Shown piece after piece: positions 1-8,853 of a stretch of DNA of 64,000 bases. The stretch's first letter is position 1, and the number at the start of each line of letters is the position of its first letter. The notes beneath the pieces were generated by a model. It did not search any database. It was not told the DNA's origin and was given only the letters and a program-made list of their open reading frames with translations. A program made the translations under genes and the position numbers. Source of the stretch: an uncultured bacterium (GTDB lineage: Bacteria > Bacillota > Clostridia > TANB77 > CAG-508); NCBI GenBank assembly GCA_905215935.1, contig CAJMRY010000002.1:1-64000 (forward strand). Direction: 5' to 3'.

Positions 1-1514
<1,514 letters not shown>

Positions 1515-1680
1515 ACGAATAAATAAAAAAGAAGGTAACGATTAAGTTTAACTTATTTCTAACTATATATTTTTGAGTGTGCTTGAATAAATTAACAAAA
1601 AAGTGGAAAAATATATTTACAAGAGAAAGAAGATGTGATATATTAGAAGCAGTTAATTTAAGAAAAGTATACAAAGAATT

Positions 1681-1798
1681 TCTGGTGATTATTACATGGA
1701 GGAAATACCTGTTCCCATACCGAACACAGAAGTCAAGCTCCAATGTGCCGAAAATATTTGCGGGTTACCCTGCTGAGAAAATAGGTTGTCGCCAGGTT
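1681..1798 (+). rRNA. rrf: 5S ribosomal RNA
   Basis: A 5S rRNA follows 23S after a spacer of about 165 bp with no tRNA in it. It begins TCTGGTGATTATTACATGGA, contains the canonical CCCATACCGAACACAGAAGT loop region and ends GTCGCCAGG, which pairs with the 5' end. Ends are approximate to a few bases. Confidence 0.95.
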
Positions 1799-1802
1799 AT
1801 AT

Positions 1803-1878
1803 TCCTCTTTAGCTCAGTTGGTAGAGCGCTCGGCTGTTAACCGATAGGTCGTTGGTTCGAGTCCAACAAGAGGAGCCA
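1803..1878 (+). tRNA. tRNA-Asn (GTT), CCA encoded
   Basis: A complete cloverleaf: acceptor TCCTCTT pairs with AAGAGGA, the D arm is AGCTCAGTTGGTAGAGC, the anticodon loop CTGTTAA carries GTT at 1836-1838, and the T arm is GTTGGTTCGAGTCCAAC. Discriminator G and CCA end at 1878. It lies 4 bp after 5S, so it is probably co-transcribed with the rRNA operon. Its 3' end is repeated at 4429-4440, marking it as an integration target. Confidence 0.97.
1867..1878 (+). repeat. Left attachment-site copy within tRNA-Asn
   Basis: CAAGAGGAGCCA forms the 3' acceptor end of tRNA-Asn and recurs exactly, in the same orientation, at 4429-4440. Integration by tyrosine recombinases into tRNA 3' ends typically leaves such direct repeats while keeping the tRNA whole. 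That this is an att core is inferred; the identity of the 12 bases is seen directly. Confidence 0.7.
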
Positions 1879-1884
1879 TTATGT

Positions 1885-1920
1885 AAACAGAATGCTAAAA
1901 TATTGGTATTCTGTTTTATT
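1885..1920 (+). terminator. Rho-independent terminator after tRNA-Asn
   Basis: Stem AAACAGAAT (1885-1893) pairs with ATTCTGTTT (1908-1916) followed by T-rich sequence. It would end the rRNA-tRNA transcript. It lies inside the left end of the proposed integrated element. Confidence 0.75.
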
Positions 1921-2010
1921 ATGTTCAAAGCATTGATATTAATGCGATATAGCTACAGTCTTAAAGGATATAGCAATATAATTAATTGCTAAAATTTATA
2001 ATACATACCT

Positions 2011-2068
2011 TTCAACATACTTTTATAAATATTCAAATATGTTTCGCACGACTGTACAACGACCGTAC
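2011..2068 (+). repeat. Element-end repeat, left copy
   Basis: A 58-bp segment starting TTCAACATACTTT and ending with two tandem ACGACyGTAC units 11 bp apart. The copy at 4299-4356 has the same length, the same first 13 bases and the same tandem units, while the middle 22 bases differ. Both copies lie inside the tRNA-Asn element, near opposite ends and in the same orientation. Likely integrase arm sites; this is inferred. Confidence 0.65.
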
Positions 2069-2107
2069 GAAAACTATGAAAATATTGATATAACTGAACT
2101 TGAAAAA

Positions 2108-2141
2108 CGAGTCCTACTGGTATAGTTGGACTTGTTTTTTT
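2108..2141 (+). terminator. Rho-independent terminator
   Basis: CGAGTCC pairs with GGACTTG (one G-T pair), followed by seven T residues. No gene clearly reads into it; it separates the left element end from the cargo genes. Confidence 0.6.
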
Positions 2142-2235
2142 GTGTCAAAAGTATTTCAAAAAATAAATTTTTATGGTAAAATACAAAAGAATAAACAATA
2201 AATGTAATATAAATAAGAAATAATTGGAGATAAAA

Positions 2236-2982
2236 GTGGAGAATAATATTATATTAAAAAATGTAGATAAACTATTTAAAATGTACAAGAATGGATTATT
2301 GGGTGGAGAAGTAATGCCAGAAGATAGTAATCCACATTTAGACAAAGAGACAATAGAAAATTATAATTATTATACATTACCAATGGCACTAAATTATCAA
2401 AGAAATTCATATAAATTATGGGAAAGTGCAAATCAGACTTGGAATGATAAAGAAACTAACTTTATATTCGACACAAAGAAAGTAAGTAAAAGTAGTTTTG
2501 AACAAGTACAAAAAGCACTTGTGAAATATAAGGTAGCATTACAACAAAATAAACAAACTGAAATATGGATAAAATTATGTAATACAATTAATGAATTATT
2601 TAAAGGAGATATCAGAAAATTATTTGAAATTAATGATTATGATGTTAACAAAATAAGAAACTATGTTCAAAAAAAGAATAAGTCAAAGTTTCCATATTTA
2701 TCAGGTAATAAGATATGTAATTATTGGTTATATGTGTTATATCAATATACAGACATAACATTTAAAAATATAGGTGATTTAACAGTAGCTCCTGATACAC
2801 ATGTAGTAAAAGCTAGTCATAGACTAGGCATAATAAATGATAGTGAATTAGAATCAAATAATGTTCAGCTAATTGTTATTAATAGATGGAACGAATTATT
2901 AAAAAATACAAAATATAATCCAATAGATATACATACACCAATGTGGCTATGGAGTAGAAATGGATTTAAAGAATTGAAATAG
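2236..2982 (+). CDS. Hypothetical protein of the tRNA-Asn cassette
   Basis: A 248-residue protein that I do not recognise. It is soluble in appearance, with no signal peptide or membrane segment, and is rich in Lys, Asn and Tyr. I chose the GTG at 2236 because GGAG sits six bases upstream (2226-2229); a TTG at 2224 in the same frame has no ribosome binding site. It is the first gene of a three-gene run, 12 bp before the HAM1-like gene, so all three are probably one operon and may act together. Tryptophans are frequent toward the C-terminus (RWNELL, MWLWSRNGF). It contains no CGG codon. Confidence 0.75.
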   Translation: MENNIILKNVDKLFKMYKNGLLGGEVMPEDSNPHLDKETIENYNYYTLPMALNYQRNSYKLWESANQTWNDKETNFIFDTKKVSKSSFEQVQKALVKYKVALQQNKQTEIWIKLCNTINELFKGDIRKLFEINDYDVNKIRNYVQKKNKSKFPYLSGNKICNYWLYVLYQYTDITFKNIGDLTVAPDTHVVKASHRLGIINDSELESNNVQLIVINRWNELLKNTKYNPIDIHTPMWLWSRNGFKELK

Positions 2983-2994
2983 GAGAAAAATAAA

Positions 2995-3597
2995 ATGAAA
3001 GTATTATTTGCAACAACAAATCCAGCAAAAGTTGGAAAGTATAAAAAAGCATTAGAAGAAAAAGGCATAGAATTAATTACAATAAAAGATTTAAATTTCA
3101 AATTAGATATCGAAGAAAATGGAAAAGATGCAATTGAAAATGCGTATATAAAAGCAAAAGCATATTATGAAGCAACAGGAATAACAACTATTGGGATGGA
3201 TAATAATTTATTTATAGAAGAATTACCAGATAAAATGCAACCAAAAACTCATGTAAGAAGAGTTAATGGTAAAGAATTAACAGATGATGAAATGATAGAA
3301 TATTATACTAATCTAGTAAAAGAGTATGGGGGGAAATTAACTGCAAAATGGGTGTATGGAATGGTAATTTGTGATAATAACAGAAAAGAAGAATATTCAT
3401 GGACTAAAGACCATTTTTATTTTGTAGATAAGCCATGTGAGAAGAGAAACCAAGGGTATCCATTAGATTCTATTAGCATTGTTCCAGAATTTAATAAATA
3501 TTTAGTAGAGTTAACAGAGGAAGATAAAAAGCAATATAAAAAGAAAGATAATATTGATAATGTAATAGAATTTATAATAAGAAATGTACAGAAGTAG
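2995..3597 (+). CDS. HAM1/RdgB-like non-canonical purine NTP pyrophosphatase
   Basis: A 200-residue protein with the N-terminal ATTNPAKVGKYKKAL motif of the ITPase/HAM1 superfamily, which hydrolyses dITP, XTP and related NTPs to the monophosphate. The acidic ENGKDAIENAYIKAKAYYE block and the later MDNNLFIEELP segment match the family's second and third conserved regions, where the usual DSGL is replaced by DNNL. Length is as usual for RdgB. It sits in the tRNA-Asn cassette directly before a uracil-DNA-glycosylase-like gene, suggesting a shared role around abnormal bases. Start is the ATG preceded by AGGAG. Substrate is not determinable from sequence. Confidence 0.75.
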   Translation: MKVLFATTNPAKVGKYKKALEEKGIELITIKDLNFKLDIEENGKDAIENAYIKAKAYYEATGITTIGMDNNLFIEELPDKMQPKTHVRRVNGKELTDDEMIEYYTNLVKEYGGKLTAKWVYGMVICDNNRKEEYSWTKDHFYFVDKPCEKRNQGYPLDSISIVPEFNKYLVELTEEDKKQYKKKDNIDNVIEFIIRNVQK

Positions 3598-3614
3598 CGA
3601 AGAGGTAGCAATAT

Positions 3615-4277
3615 ATGAAATTAGAAGATTTAAAATTAAAATATGATAAATTACAAAGAAAATATGGAGCAAAAGAGTTAGACTCTATTTATAATGGAGG
3701 ATGTACCGAAAATCCTGATATATGTTTTGTTTTTATGAATCCAACTGGAAGAAATATAGCATCATCAAAAGAATGGCAAGGAATAAAATCTCCTTGGATT
3801 GGAACTAAGAATATATGGGATTTGTTCTATAAATTAGATTTAATGGATGAAAAGATTTATAAAAAAATAAAAGAAATTAAAGGATCAGAATGGACAGAAA
3901 AATTTGCTGAAGAAGTATATAATGATGTAAAAAAGCATAAATATTTTATTACAAATTTAGGAAAGTGTACACAAGTAGATGCAAGGGAACTTCCAAATAG
4001 TGTTTATGAAGAATATCTGGATTTATTAAAAAAAGAAATAGAAATTGTAAATCCAAAGGTAATAGTCTTATTTGGAAATCAAGTTAGTTCTATAGTATTG
4101 AATAAAAAGATATCAGTTTCACAATGTAGAAAACAGTTATTTACAGATAAAATAAATTCAAAGGAGTATAAATTCTATTCTGTATATTATCCAGTAGGAA
4201 ATGGAAGATTTAATATTGATAAATCAATAGAAGATATTAAATATATACAAGAAAATTTAAAACAAAAAATAGGATAA
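3615..4277 (+). CDS. Uracil-DNA glycosylase superfamily-like protein
   Basis: A 220-residue protein resembling the UDG fold: an N-terminal FVFMNPTGRNIAS loop in the place of the water-activating motif, a KSPWIGTKNIW segment, a NPKVIVLFGNQV strand typical of UDG families 4-5, and a YYPVGNGRFN loop where the DNA-intercalation motif (usually HPS) should be. The lack of canonical catalytic residues means activity on uracil is uncertain. It is 17 bp after the HAM1-like gene and is the last gene of the cassette. The assignment rests on motif order and is moderate. Confidence 0.55.
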   Translation: MKLEDLKLKYDKLQRKYGAKELDSIYNGGCTENPDICFVFMNPTGRNIASSKEWQGIKSPWIGTKNIWDLFYKLDLMDEKIYKKIKEIKGSEWTEKFAEEVYNDVKKHKYFITNLGKCTQVDARELPNSVYEEYLDLLKKEIEIVNPKVIVLFGNQVSSIVLNKKISVSQCRKQLFTDKINSKEYKFYSVYYPVGNGRFNIDKSIEDIKYIQENLKQKIG

Positions 4278-4298
4278 AATATAACAATTAAAAAAATG

Positions 4299-4356
4299 TT
4301 CAACATACTTTCAAAGGTTTTGGGATACCTTTCACACGACCGTACAACGACCGTAC
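4299..4356 (+). repeat. Element-end repeat, right copy
   Basis: The counterpart of 2011-2068, same 58-bp length, starting TTCAACATACTTT and ending in tandem ACGACCGTAC units 11 bp apart. It lies 72 bp before the right 12-bp att copy. Confidence 0.65.
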
Positions 4357-4428
4357 ATAGAGAAAATGAAAGTCTGAAAGTGTTGACAACAGCAAAGATA
4401 CAGAAGTTTTTGAGAAAAACTAAAAAGG

Positions 4429-4440
4429 CAAGAGGAGCCA
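4429..4440 (+). repeat. Right attachment-site copy
   Basis: CAAGAGGAGCCA, identical to the last 12 bases of tRNA-Asn including its CCA, with no tRNA around it. It marks the right boundary of the integrated cassette. Confidence 0.7.
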
Positions 4441-4445
4441 AGAAT

Positions 4446-4474
4446 AGCCCAGTATTTGCTGGGTTTATTTTTTA
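4446..4474 (+). terminator. Rho-independent terminator beyond right att copy
   Basis: AGCCCAG pairs with CTGGGTT, followed by ATTTTTT. Placed 5 bp after the att copy, it is likely the original tRNA-Asn terminator, displaced by insertion of the cassette. Confidence 0.7.
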
Positions 4475-4547
4475 ACTTAACCAAAACTACTTAAATTAAA
4501 AAAATTTTTTTACTCTATTCAAATTTTAATATTGGGTAGAGTATTTT

Positions 4548-4679
4548 TTAAGCAGATAACTTATTTTTATCTTTTTTATTACTTCTGCTTTCAGATAATC
4601 GTTGCATAGCATTTTCTTTACGACTATTGTTTGTTTGTAAATATCCTTGAGTTGTTTTTATATCTTCTTGTCCTAAATT
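4548..4679 (-). pseudogene. Tyrosine recombinase, C-terminal remnant
   Basis: The minus strand encodes a tail of about 43 residues beginning NLGQEDIKTTQGYLQTNN, which matches the LGH-xxxxTTxxY region of phage-type integrases that carries the catalytic tyrosine. Upstream of this the frame continues into unrelated sequence, so the catalytic core is missing and the gene is dead. It is probably the remnant of the recombinase that served this tRNA-Asn integration site. Confidence 0.7.
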
Positions 4680-4772
4680 GAAGAAAGAATTGATAAAGCT
4701 ATAGAATATGAAAATGATGGTAAACCATATTCTGCTTCTGAAGAAATTAAAAAGGTGTTCCCAGAGGTTTAA
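4680..4772 (+). pseudogene. Antitoxin-like C-terminal fragment
   Basis: Thirty codons without a start, ending KPYSASEEIKKVFPEV and stop, immediately abutting the recombinase remnant. The sequence resembles the C-terminus of RelB/DinJ-type antitoxins, but the fragment is too short for certainty. It ends 3 bp before the 4-TM gene. Confidence 0.35.
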
Positions 4773-4775
4773 AAT

Positions 4776-5517
4776 ATGAATAGTGATAGAAAAGATGAAA
4801 TTCAAGAACTATATGACAGAACAAATAAAATTAGTAATTTAGGAAATATACTATTTTTGTTAAATATAATTATCTCATTTATATTAATATTTGATTTTGA
4901 ATATAAAAGTATAATTATTATAATTAGCATTATTTTAACTATAGGATATGTGATTTTAACAAATATAAATGAAATATATTTTAGTAATCTCGCAGAGAAT
5001 GAAAGAAGGAAGTCACTTATTAAAGAATCATTTGGCGTTAATACAATGCTTAGAGAAACTAAAAATTATTACAATAATAGTGAAGAACCATCTATTGAGA
5101 AATTAGGATTAAATTGCTATGAAAGTGCTTTTTTTACAAAAAAAGTAGTAGACAAAATGATGCTAGGATGGATTATTAAATCTACTGTTTTATTGTTATA
5201 TATTTTTTTTGATGATTCAATTAGAAAATTTAGATGTGCTGTTAATTATTACACAAACTGTATTTTCAGCTGAAATCATATGTTACTTTATCAAATTATG
5301 TTATTATAAATTTCAACTTGACAAAGTATGCAAAGAATTTCAAGATATATTCTTTGTATTAGGATTAGCAAATGTAGATACGAAAATCTTAATACTAGAT
5401 GCTACATTAGATTATGAATGTTTAAAAAGTTATTGCAAAATATCAACTTCAAGTAAAATATTTTTCAAAAATAATGAGCAATGTTCAAGGGAATGGCAAA
5501 TATTAATAAAAAGATAA
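4776..5517 (+). pseudogene. 4-TM effector-like membrane protein, frameshifted at poly-T
   Basis: The reading frame from 4776 encodes two N-terminal membrane helices, a soluble loop (NERRKSLIKESFGVNTMLRE) and a third helix. It changes frame at a run of eight T residues (5203-5210). Dropping one T continues into 5211-5517 with a fourth helix and a C-terminal domain, about 246 residues in all. Four helices with this loop resemble the S-4TM pore-forming effectors found beside nucleotide-signalling defence systems; the family call is tentative. The break is at a homopolymer, not a CGG, so it differs from the recoding sites elsewhere and may be a real null mutation, phase variation or a sequencing error. 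Neighbours are other decayed defence genes. Confidence 0.5.
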
Positions 5518-5572
5518 AGATATAAATTTGAAATTGATATAATAAAGTAGATAAAAAGGATTAAGAAAAAAG

Positions 5573-5625
5573 TTAAACTAAAATAAGGTGATTTTGTTGA
5601 CAAACGCCTCGCTTTAGTTTAATAT
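5573..5625 (+). promoter_or_regulatory. Promoter overlapped by inverted-repeat operator of abiEi
   Basis: TTGACA (5597-5602), a 17-bp spacer and TAATAT (5620-5625) form a good sigma-A promoter. A perfect 10-bp inverted repeat, TTAAACTAAA (5573-5582) and TTTAGTTTAA (5613-5622), brackets the -35 box and covers the spacer's end and start of the -10. AbiEi antitoxins are known to repress their own operons by binding inverted repeats, so this is the likely operator. Confidence 0.7.
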
Positions 5626-5644
5626 ATAGTCGGGGGACGAAAAA

Positions 5645-6187
5645 ATGATATATACATATAGTGAATTGAAAAATAATGGATTAGATAATTATAATATAAA
5701 TAAAAAAGTAGCAAACAAAGAACTATATAAGATTGAAAGTGGTCTATATTCAGATACTGAAAAATACAATCCTTTGGAATATATTGTGAAAAGATATCCT
5801 AATAGTATTTTTACATCAGAAAGTGCATTTTTCTATTTAGGATTAACTGATTACATACCTAGCAAATATTTTTTATCTACAAAACACAATGTCAAGAAAA
5901 TATTGAATGATAAAATAGAACAAATATTTATGGCAAACCATTTTTTTGAAATTGGAAAAAGTCAAATAAATTATAATAATGTTCAAATAAATATTTATAA
6001 CAAAGAGAGAATGTTAATTGAACTAATAAGAAATAAGAATACTTTTGCCTTTGGTTATTACAAGGAAATAATAAGTAATTACAGAGAAATTGCAGATGAA
6101 ATAGATATGAGTTTACTTGCAGATTATTTAGAATGTTTTGCTAATGGAAAAAACATTTTTGAGATTATACATAGGGAGGTCTTTTAG
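5645..6187 (+). CDS. AbiEi-like antitoxin / transcriptional regulator
   Basis: A 180-residue protein of the AbiEi type (type IV toxin-antitoxin): an N-terminal winged-helix segment (TYSELKNNGLDNYNINKKVA followed by LYKIESGLYSD) binds DNA, and a C-terminal domain neutralises the AbiEii nucleotidyltransferase toxin. A strong GGGGGA ribosome site precedes the ATG. The gene overlaps the remaining toxin stub by one base (TAGTG), the tight coupling usual in abiE operons. Because the toxin is truncated, the antitoxin is an orphan here. The upstream inverted repeat suggests autoregulation. Confidence 0.75.
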   Translation: MIYTYSELKNNGLDNYNINKKVANKELYKIESGLYSDTEKYNPLEYIVKRYPNSIFTSESAFFYLGLTDYIPSKYFLSTKHNVKKILNDKIEQIFMANHFFEIGKSQINYNNVQINIYNKERMLIELIRNKNTFAFGYYKEIISNYREIADEIDMSLLADYLECFANGKNIFEIIHREVF

Positions 6188-6288
6188 TGATAAATTTATT
6201 AGAAAGCATAGACTTTTATTTGGAAAAAGGATATGAAGATGCTTATGCAACATCAAAAGTTGCACAAGATATAATATTAAGAAAGTAG
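6187..6288 (+). pseudogene. AbiEii-like toxin, N-terminal stub
   Basis: GTG start overlapping the abiEi stop; 33 codons reading NLLESIDFYLEKGYEDAYAT then SKVAQDIILRK and stop. This resembles the first helices of AbiEii/nucleotidyltransferase toxins, where a conserved Q-DI-L segment precedes the catalytic core. The GSxxxDxD-type catalytic motif and everything after it are absent, so no toxin activity is possible. Confidence 0.5.
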
Positions 6289-6309
6289 AAATTAAGGAGG
6301 CTCCAAATA

Positions 6310-7050
6310 ATGTTAGATAAACTAAAAAAGCAAATAGTATTTAGTGATTATGATGGAACAATATATATTACAGAAGAAAATATGTGTAAGAATGTGAAAG
6401 CTATTGAAGAATATATAAACAATGGTGGAAAATTTGTTATCGTTACAGGAAGAAGTAAAACTAGTGTTAGTAATGTAATAAAACAATATAATATTCTATA
6501 TGATTATATTATTTCAAATAATGGTGCAGTAATTTTTAATAAAAATAATGAAAAAATATATGAACAATCAATTAAACCAAAAGTTTCTAATAAAATAATA
6601 GACTATCTAAAAACAAAGGAAAATATAGAAGTATTTTTTTATGATGATAAAGACAAAGTAGAATACAAAAATCAAGAATTATTGAAAATACGAATAAGAA
6701 CATCAAATTATGAATTAGCTCAAACTATTGAAGATGAAATAAATAATATATTTAAAGAGTATGTAAAAGCACATTCAGCGTTTCCAGGAATGTATTACGA
6801 TAATCATGATTTTGTAATTGTAGATGTTGTTTCAAAAGATGCAGGAAAAGATAATGCCATAAAGAAGTTAATAGAAATGTTAAAAATAGATAAGAAATAT
6901 GTTGCTACAATAGGAGATGGAAGAAATGATATTTCAATGATAAAAGAATATAATGGCTTTTCAATGATAACTGCAGAAGAAGGAGCAAAGGAAGTTGCTA
7001 GTATGATTTTTGAAAATGTAGCAGACGTATTAGATTATATAAGCAAATAA
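6310..7050 (+). CDS. Cof-type HAD superfamily phosphatase
   Basis: A 246-residue HAD-IIB hydrolase, expected to dephosphorylate sugar phosphates or phosphorylated cofactors in the cytoplasm. Motif I is SDYDGTIY near residue 14, motif II VTGRSKTS near residue 45, motif III lysine in the central region, and motif IV GDGRNDISMI near residue 200. Length is slightly below the usual 265-270. An AAGGAGG site precedes the ATG by eight bases. It closes the accessory island; substrate unknown. Confidence 0.85.
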   Translation: MLDKLKKQIVFSDYDGTIYITEENMCKNVKAIEEYINNGGKFVIVTGRSKTSVSNVIKQYNILYDYIISNNGAVIFNKNNEKIYEQSIKPKVSNKIIDYLKTKENIEVFFYDDKDKVEYKNQELLKIRIRTSNYELAQTIEDEINNIFKEYVKAHSAFPGMYYDNHDFVIVDVVSKDAGKDNAIKKLIEMLKIDKKYVATIGDGRNDISMIKEYNGFSMITAEEGAKEVASMIFENVADVLDYISK

Positions 7051-7425
7051 AAAAGTTTTTAAAAAGTATTGCCAAACCTAAAATTTTATGTTAAATCAAA
7101 AATATATTTAATAGCAAAAAATACTGATTTGTGGGTACATTTGTTGCAAACTATTGCCATAACTACATTTGAAACGGAAATAAGTAACTTTTTTGCGTAA
7201 GTTTTTTCGAATACGTCCTACGCAAAGGAGCTATTTACAAAACAAGAAATCGCTGCAAACCTTAATATTAAAGGAATATAGCGATTTTTCTGCTTTTTGA
7301 AAAAGTGCTAAAAAGGGGCTATTTTTGAGGGTGATTACCCAAAAGTTACCAAAGAAAATATTGAAAAATGGGCAATCATCAAAAAAGATTACTCAAATTT
7401 AATATCTGCTCTTGATAAAATTAAA
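7051..7425. other. Intergenic region with two hairpins and a coding remnant
   Basis: No intact gene is visible in 375 bp. TTTGCGTA (7192-7199) and TACGCAAA (7219-7226) form a perfect 8-bp inverted repeat. AAATCGCT (7247-7254) and AGCGATTT (7280-7287) followed by T residues form a terminator-like hairpin usable by the HAD gene. From about 7330 a frame reads DYPKVTKENIEKWAIIKKDY and runs into the end of the thyX-like gene without a start; it looks like the tail of a decayed gene, family unknown. Confidence 0.45.
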
Positions 7426-8853
7426 TTAATTTTCTTCTTTATTTTTATTTTCTAATAATACATTTATTAATCCACAACATTCTTTTCCTTCATAACAAAC
7501 TAAGTCAGTTATACATGTTGGACCAAGACCTTTTCCGAGAAGTGGAGCAATCATAGATACTTGTTTAGCGATTTCTTTAGCAATTTCTCTTATTTGCCAT
7601 TGTGCTTTGTTACAACAACGTAAATGTAAAATCCATTGTAATGTACGACCATTCATAGTTGTAATAACATTTAACATTTGACAACCTAAATAAAAATAGA
7701 TTAAATCTTCATCTGCTACATTCATATTTTTAAATTCTTCAAATACCTCTATATTTTTCTCATGAGCGTCAAGGAAAAGTTTCTCTAAATCTTTTTTTGC
7801 TCGAATTGTTGCAGGTACAACGATATTTTCAAAATTCCAAAGAGGTAAGAACTCTGGAACAAGAAGAGAATGCATTCTATGGCGTGTTAAGTGAGTAAGT
7901 ATTGATAATGAAATTGGAATTTGAAATGTAAAATTAACTTGTTCAAGTTCACGCCTTTCTTCTTTGTGTAATATAATATCCATACACTTTAATTTATAAT
8001 CTGGATCCTTTTTCTCTAAATCTGTAAGTATTTCATTTGCTTCAGTTTCTGAACATTGATAATGATACATAATAGAGCTTTTTAAAATAACATCATCAGG
8101 ATTTGGAGTGTGACTAATTAAATTAGGTTTATCAGCAATTTTTATTTCAGGTCTTTTTGAAATGCTTTCCATATACTCAAAAGGATTATCTAAAGAAATA
8201 TTATGAGATTCAATACTATTTTCTAAATATGGAACGTGAGTCTTAATAATTGAAAGTAATTGCTCACCAAACCCTTTTAATTCAGAAATTTTACTTAAAG
8301 GACCATATAGGAAAGAAACTACCATTTTTTCAAGCTCTCTAGCATTTAGCCCCATAATAATATTACTATAGTAAGAATAAGGTAAAATAAAGCGAGCATC
8401 TTCAACTTTTATTCCATTATCTACAAAGTCTCCATAGGTACTAAACAAATCTTTCATATGAGAAATATATTTTTCTTTTAATTCTTCATTTTTTTCATGC
8501 AAACTTAAATCTTTATTACGAAATTCAGGGACATAAAATCCTGCAGTTCTAAAATCGACTTCTCTTCTAGATTTTATTGTGAAAGAAGTTAGTCTATTTC
8601 CAATAATTGTTTGTTCAATAATAGGGGTAACATCACAAATTGCAAAAACTAAATAATCGTGTTCAATAATTGATTTATGTCCCATACCAATAATTCTTTT
8701 AATTAAATTTACATTTTTTTCATAATTATTACAACTTTCTAAAACTTCAAAAACATTTCCAGGAAATCTAGATAGTTTTCCTGCAGTTGCAACTTTTTGT
8801 ATACGTGTTTCTAGTTCATTTTTTTCATATCCGCCAATTAATTCTATTTTCAT
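7426..8853 (-). CDS. Double-length ThyX-like flavin-dependent thymidylate synthase
   Basis: A 475-residue protein with two ThyX-like domains, about twice the length of classical ThyX, which methylates dUMP using FAD, NADPH and methylene-tetrahydrofolate. Residue numbers here count from the upstream ATG at 8862. Domain 1 carries R90-x2-S93-x4-S98-x-R100, the spacing of the ThyX signature, but lacks the leading RH and the NE. Domain 2 has TRHRMHS near 326-332 but loses the second half of the signature. It also has the LHLRCCNKAQWQIREIA block that binds substrate in ThyX. Each half thus keeps part of the active site. The chosen ATG (8853) has AAAGGA nine bases upstream; the ATG at 8862 overlaps that site. 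Function as ThyX is likely but unproven. Confidence 0.75.
   Translation of the reverse strand: MKIELIGGYEKNELETRIQKVATAGKLSRFPGNVFEVLESCNNYEKNVNLIKRIIGMGHKSIIEHDYLVFAICDVTPIIEQTIIGNRLTSFTIKSRREVDFRTAGFYVPEFRNKDLSLHEKNEELKEKYISHMKDLFSTYGDFVDNGIKVEDARFILPYSYYSNIIMGLNARELEKMVVSFLYGPLSKISELKGFGEQLLSIIKTHVPYLENSIESHNISLDNPFEYMESISKRPEIKIADKPNLISHTPNPDDVILKSSIMYHYQCSETEANEILTDLEKKDPDYKLKCMDIILHKEERRELEQVNFTFQIPISLSILTHLTRHRMHSLLVPEFLPLWNFENIVVPATIRAKKDLEKLFLDAHEKNIEVFEEFKNMNVADEDLIYFYLGCQMLNVITTMNGRTLQWILHLRCCNKAQWQIREIAKEIAKQVSMIAPLLGKGLGPTCITDLVCYEGKECCGLINVLLENKNKEEN

Larger units (their letters stand above)
1867..4440 (+). mobile_element. Small integrase-less cassette integrated at tRNA-Asn
   Basis: The segment between two direct copies of CAAGAGGAGCCA is about 2.56 kb. 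It holds three co-directional genes (unknown, HAM1-like, UDG-like) and no recombinase. Near each end sits a related 58-bp sequence (2011-2068 and 4299-4356) containing two direct copies of ACGACyGTAC spaced 11 bp, as expected of arm-type integrase binding sites. A decayed recombinase tail lies just outside at 4548-4679. The element reading is an inference from these repeats and gene content; a satellite that uses an integrase supplied elsewhere is the simplest model. Confidence 0.6.

Noticed and set aside
2107..2142. A second att core or tRNA 3' remnant (CGAGTCCTACTGG) beside the left end repeat
   Set aside because: It is short and better explained as one arm of a terminator; no second copy bounds an element.
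4776..5517. The 4-TM gene break as another CGG recoding site
   Set aside because: There is no CGG at the junction; the change of frame falls in a run of eight T residues.
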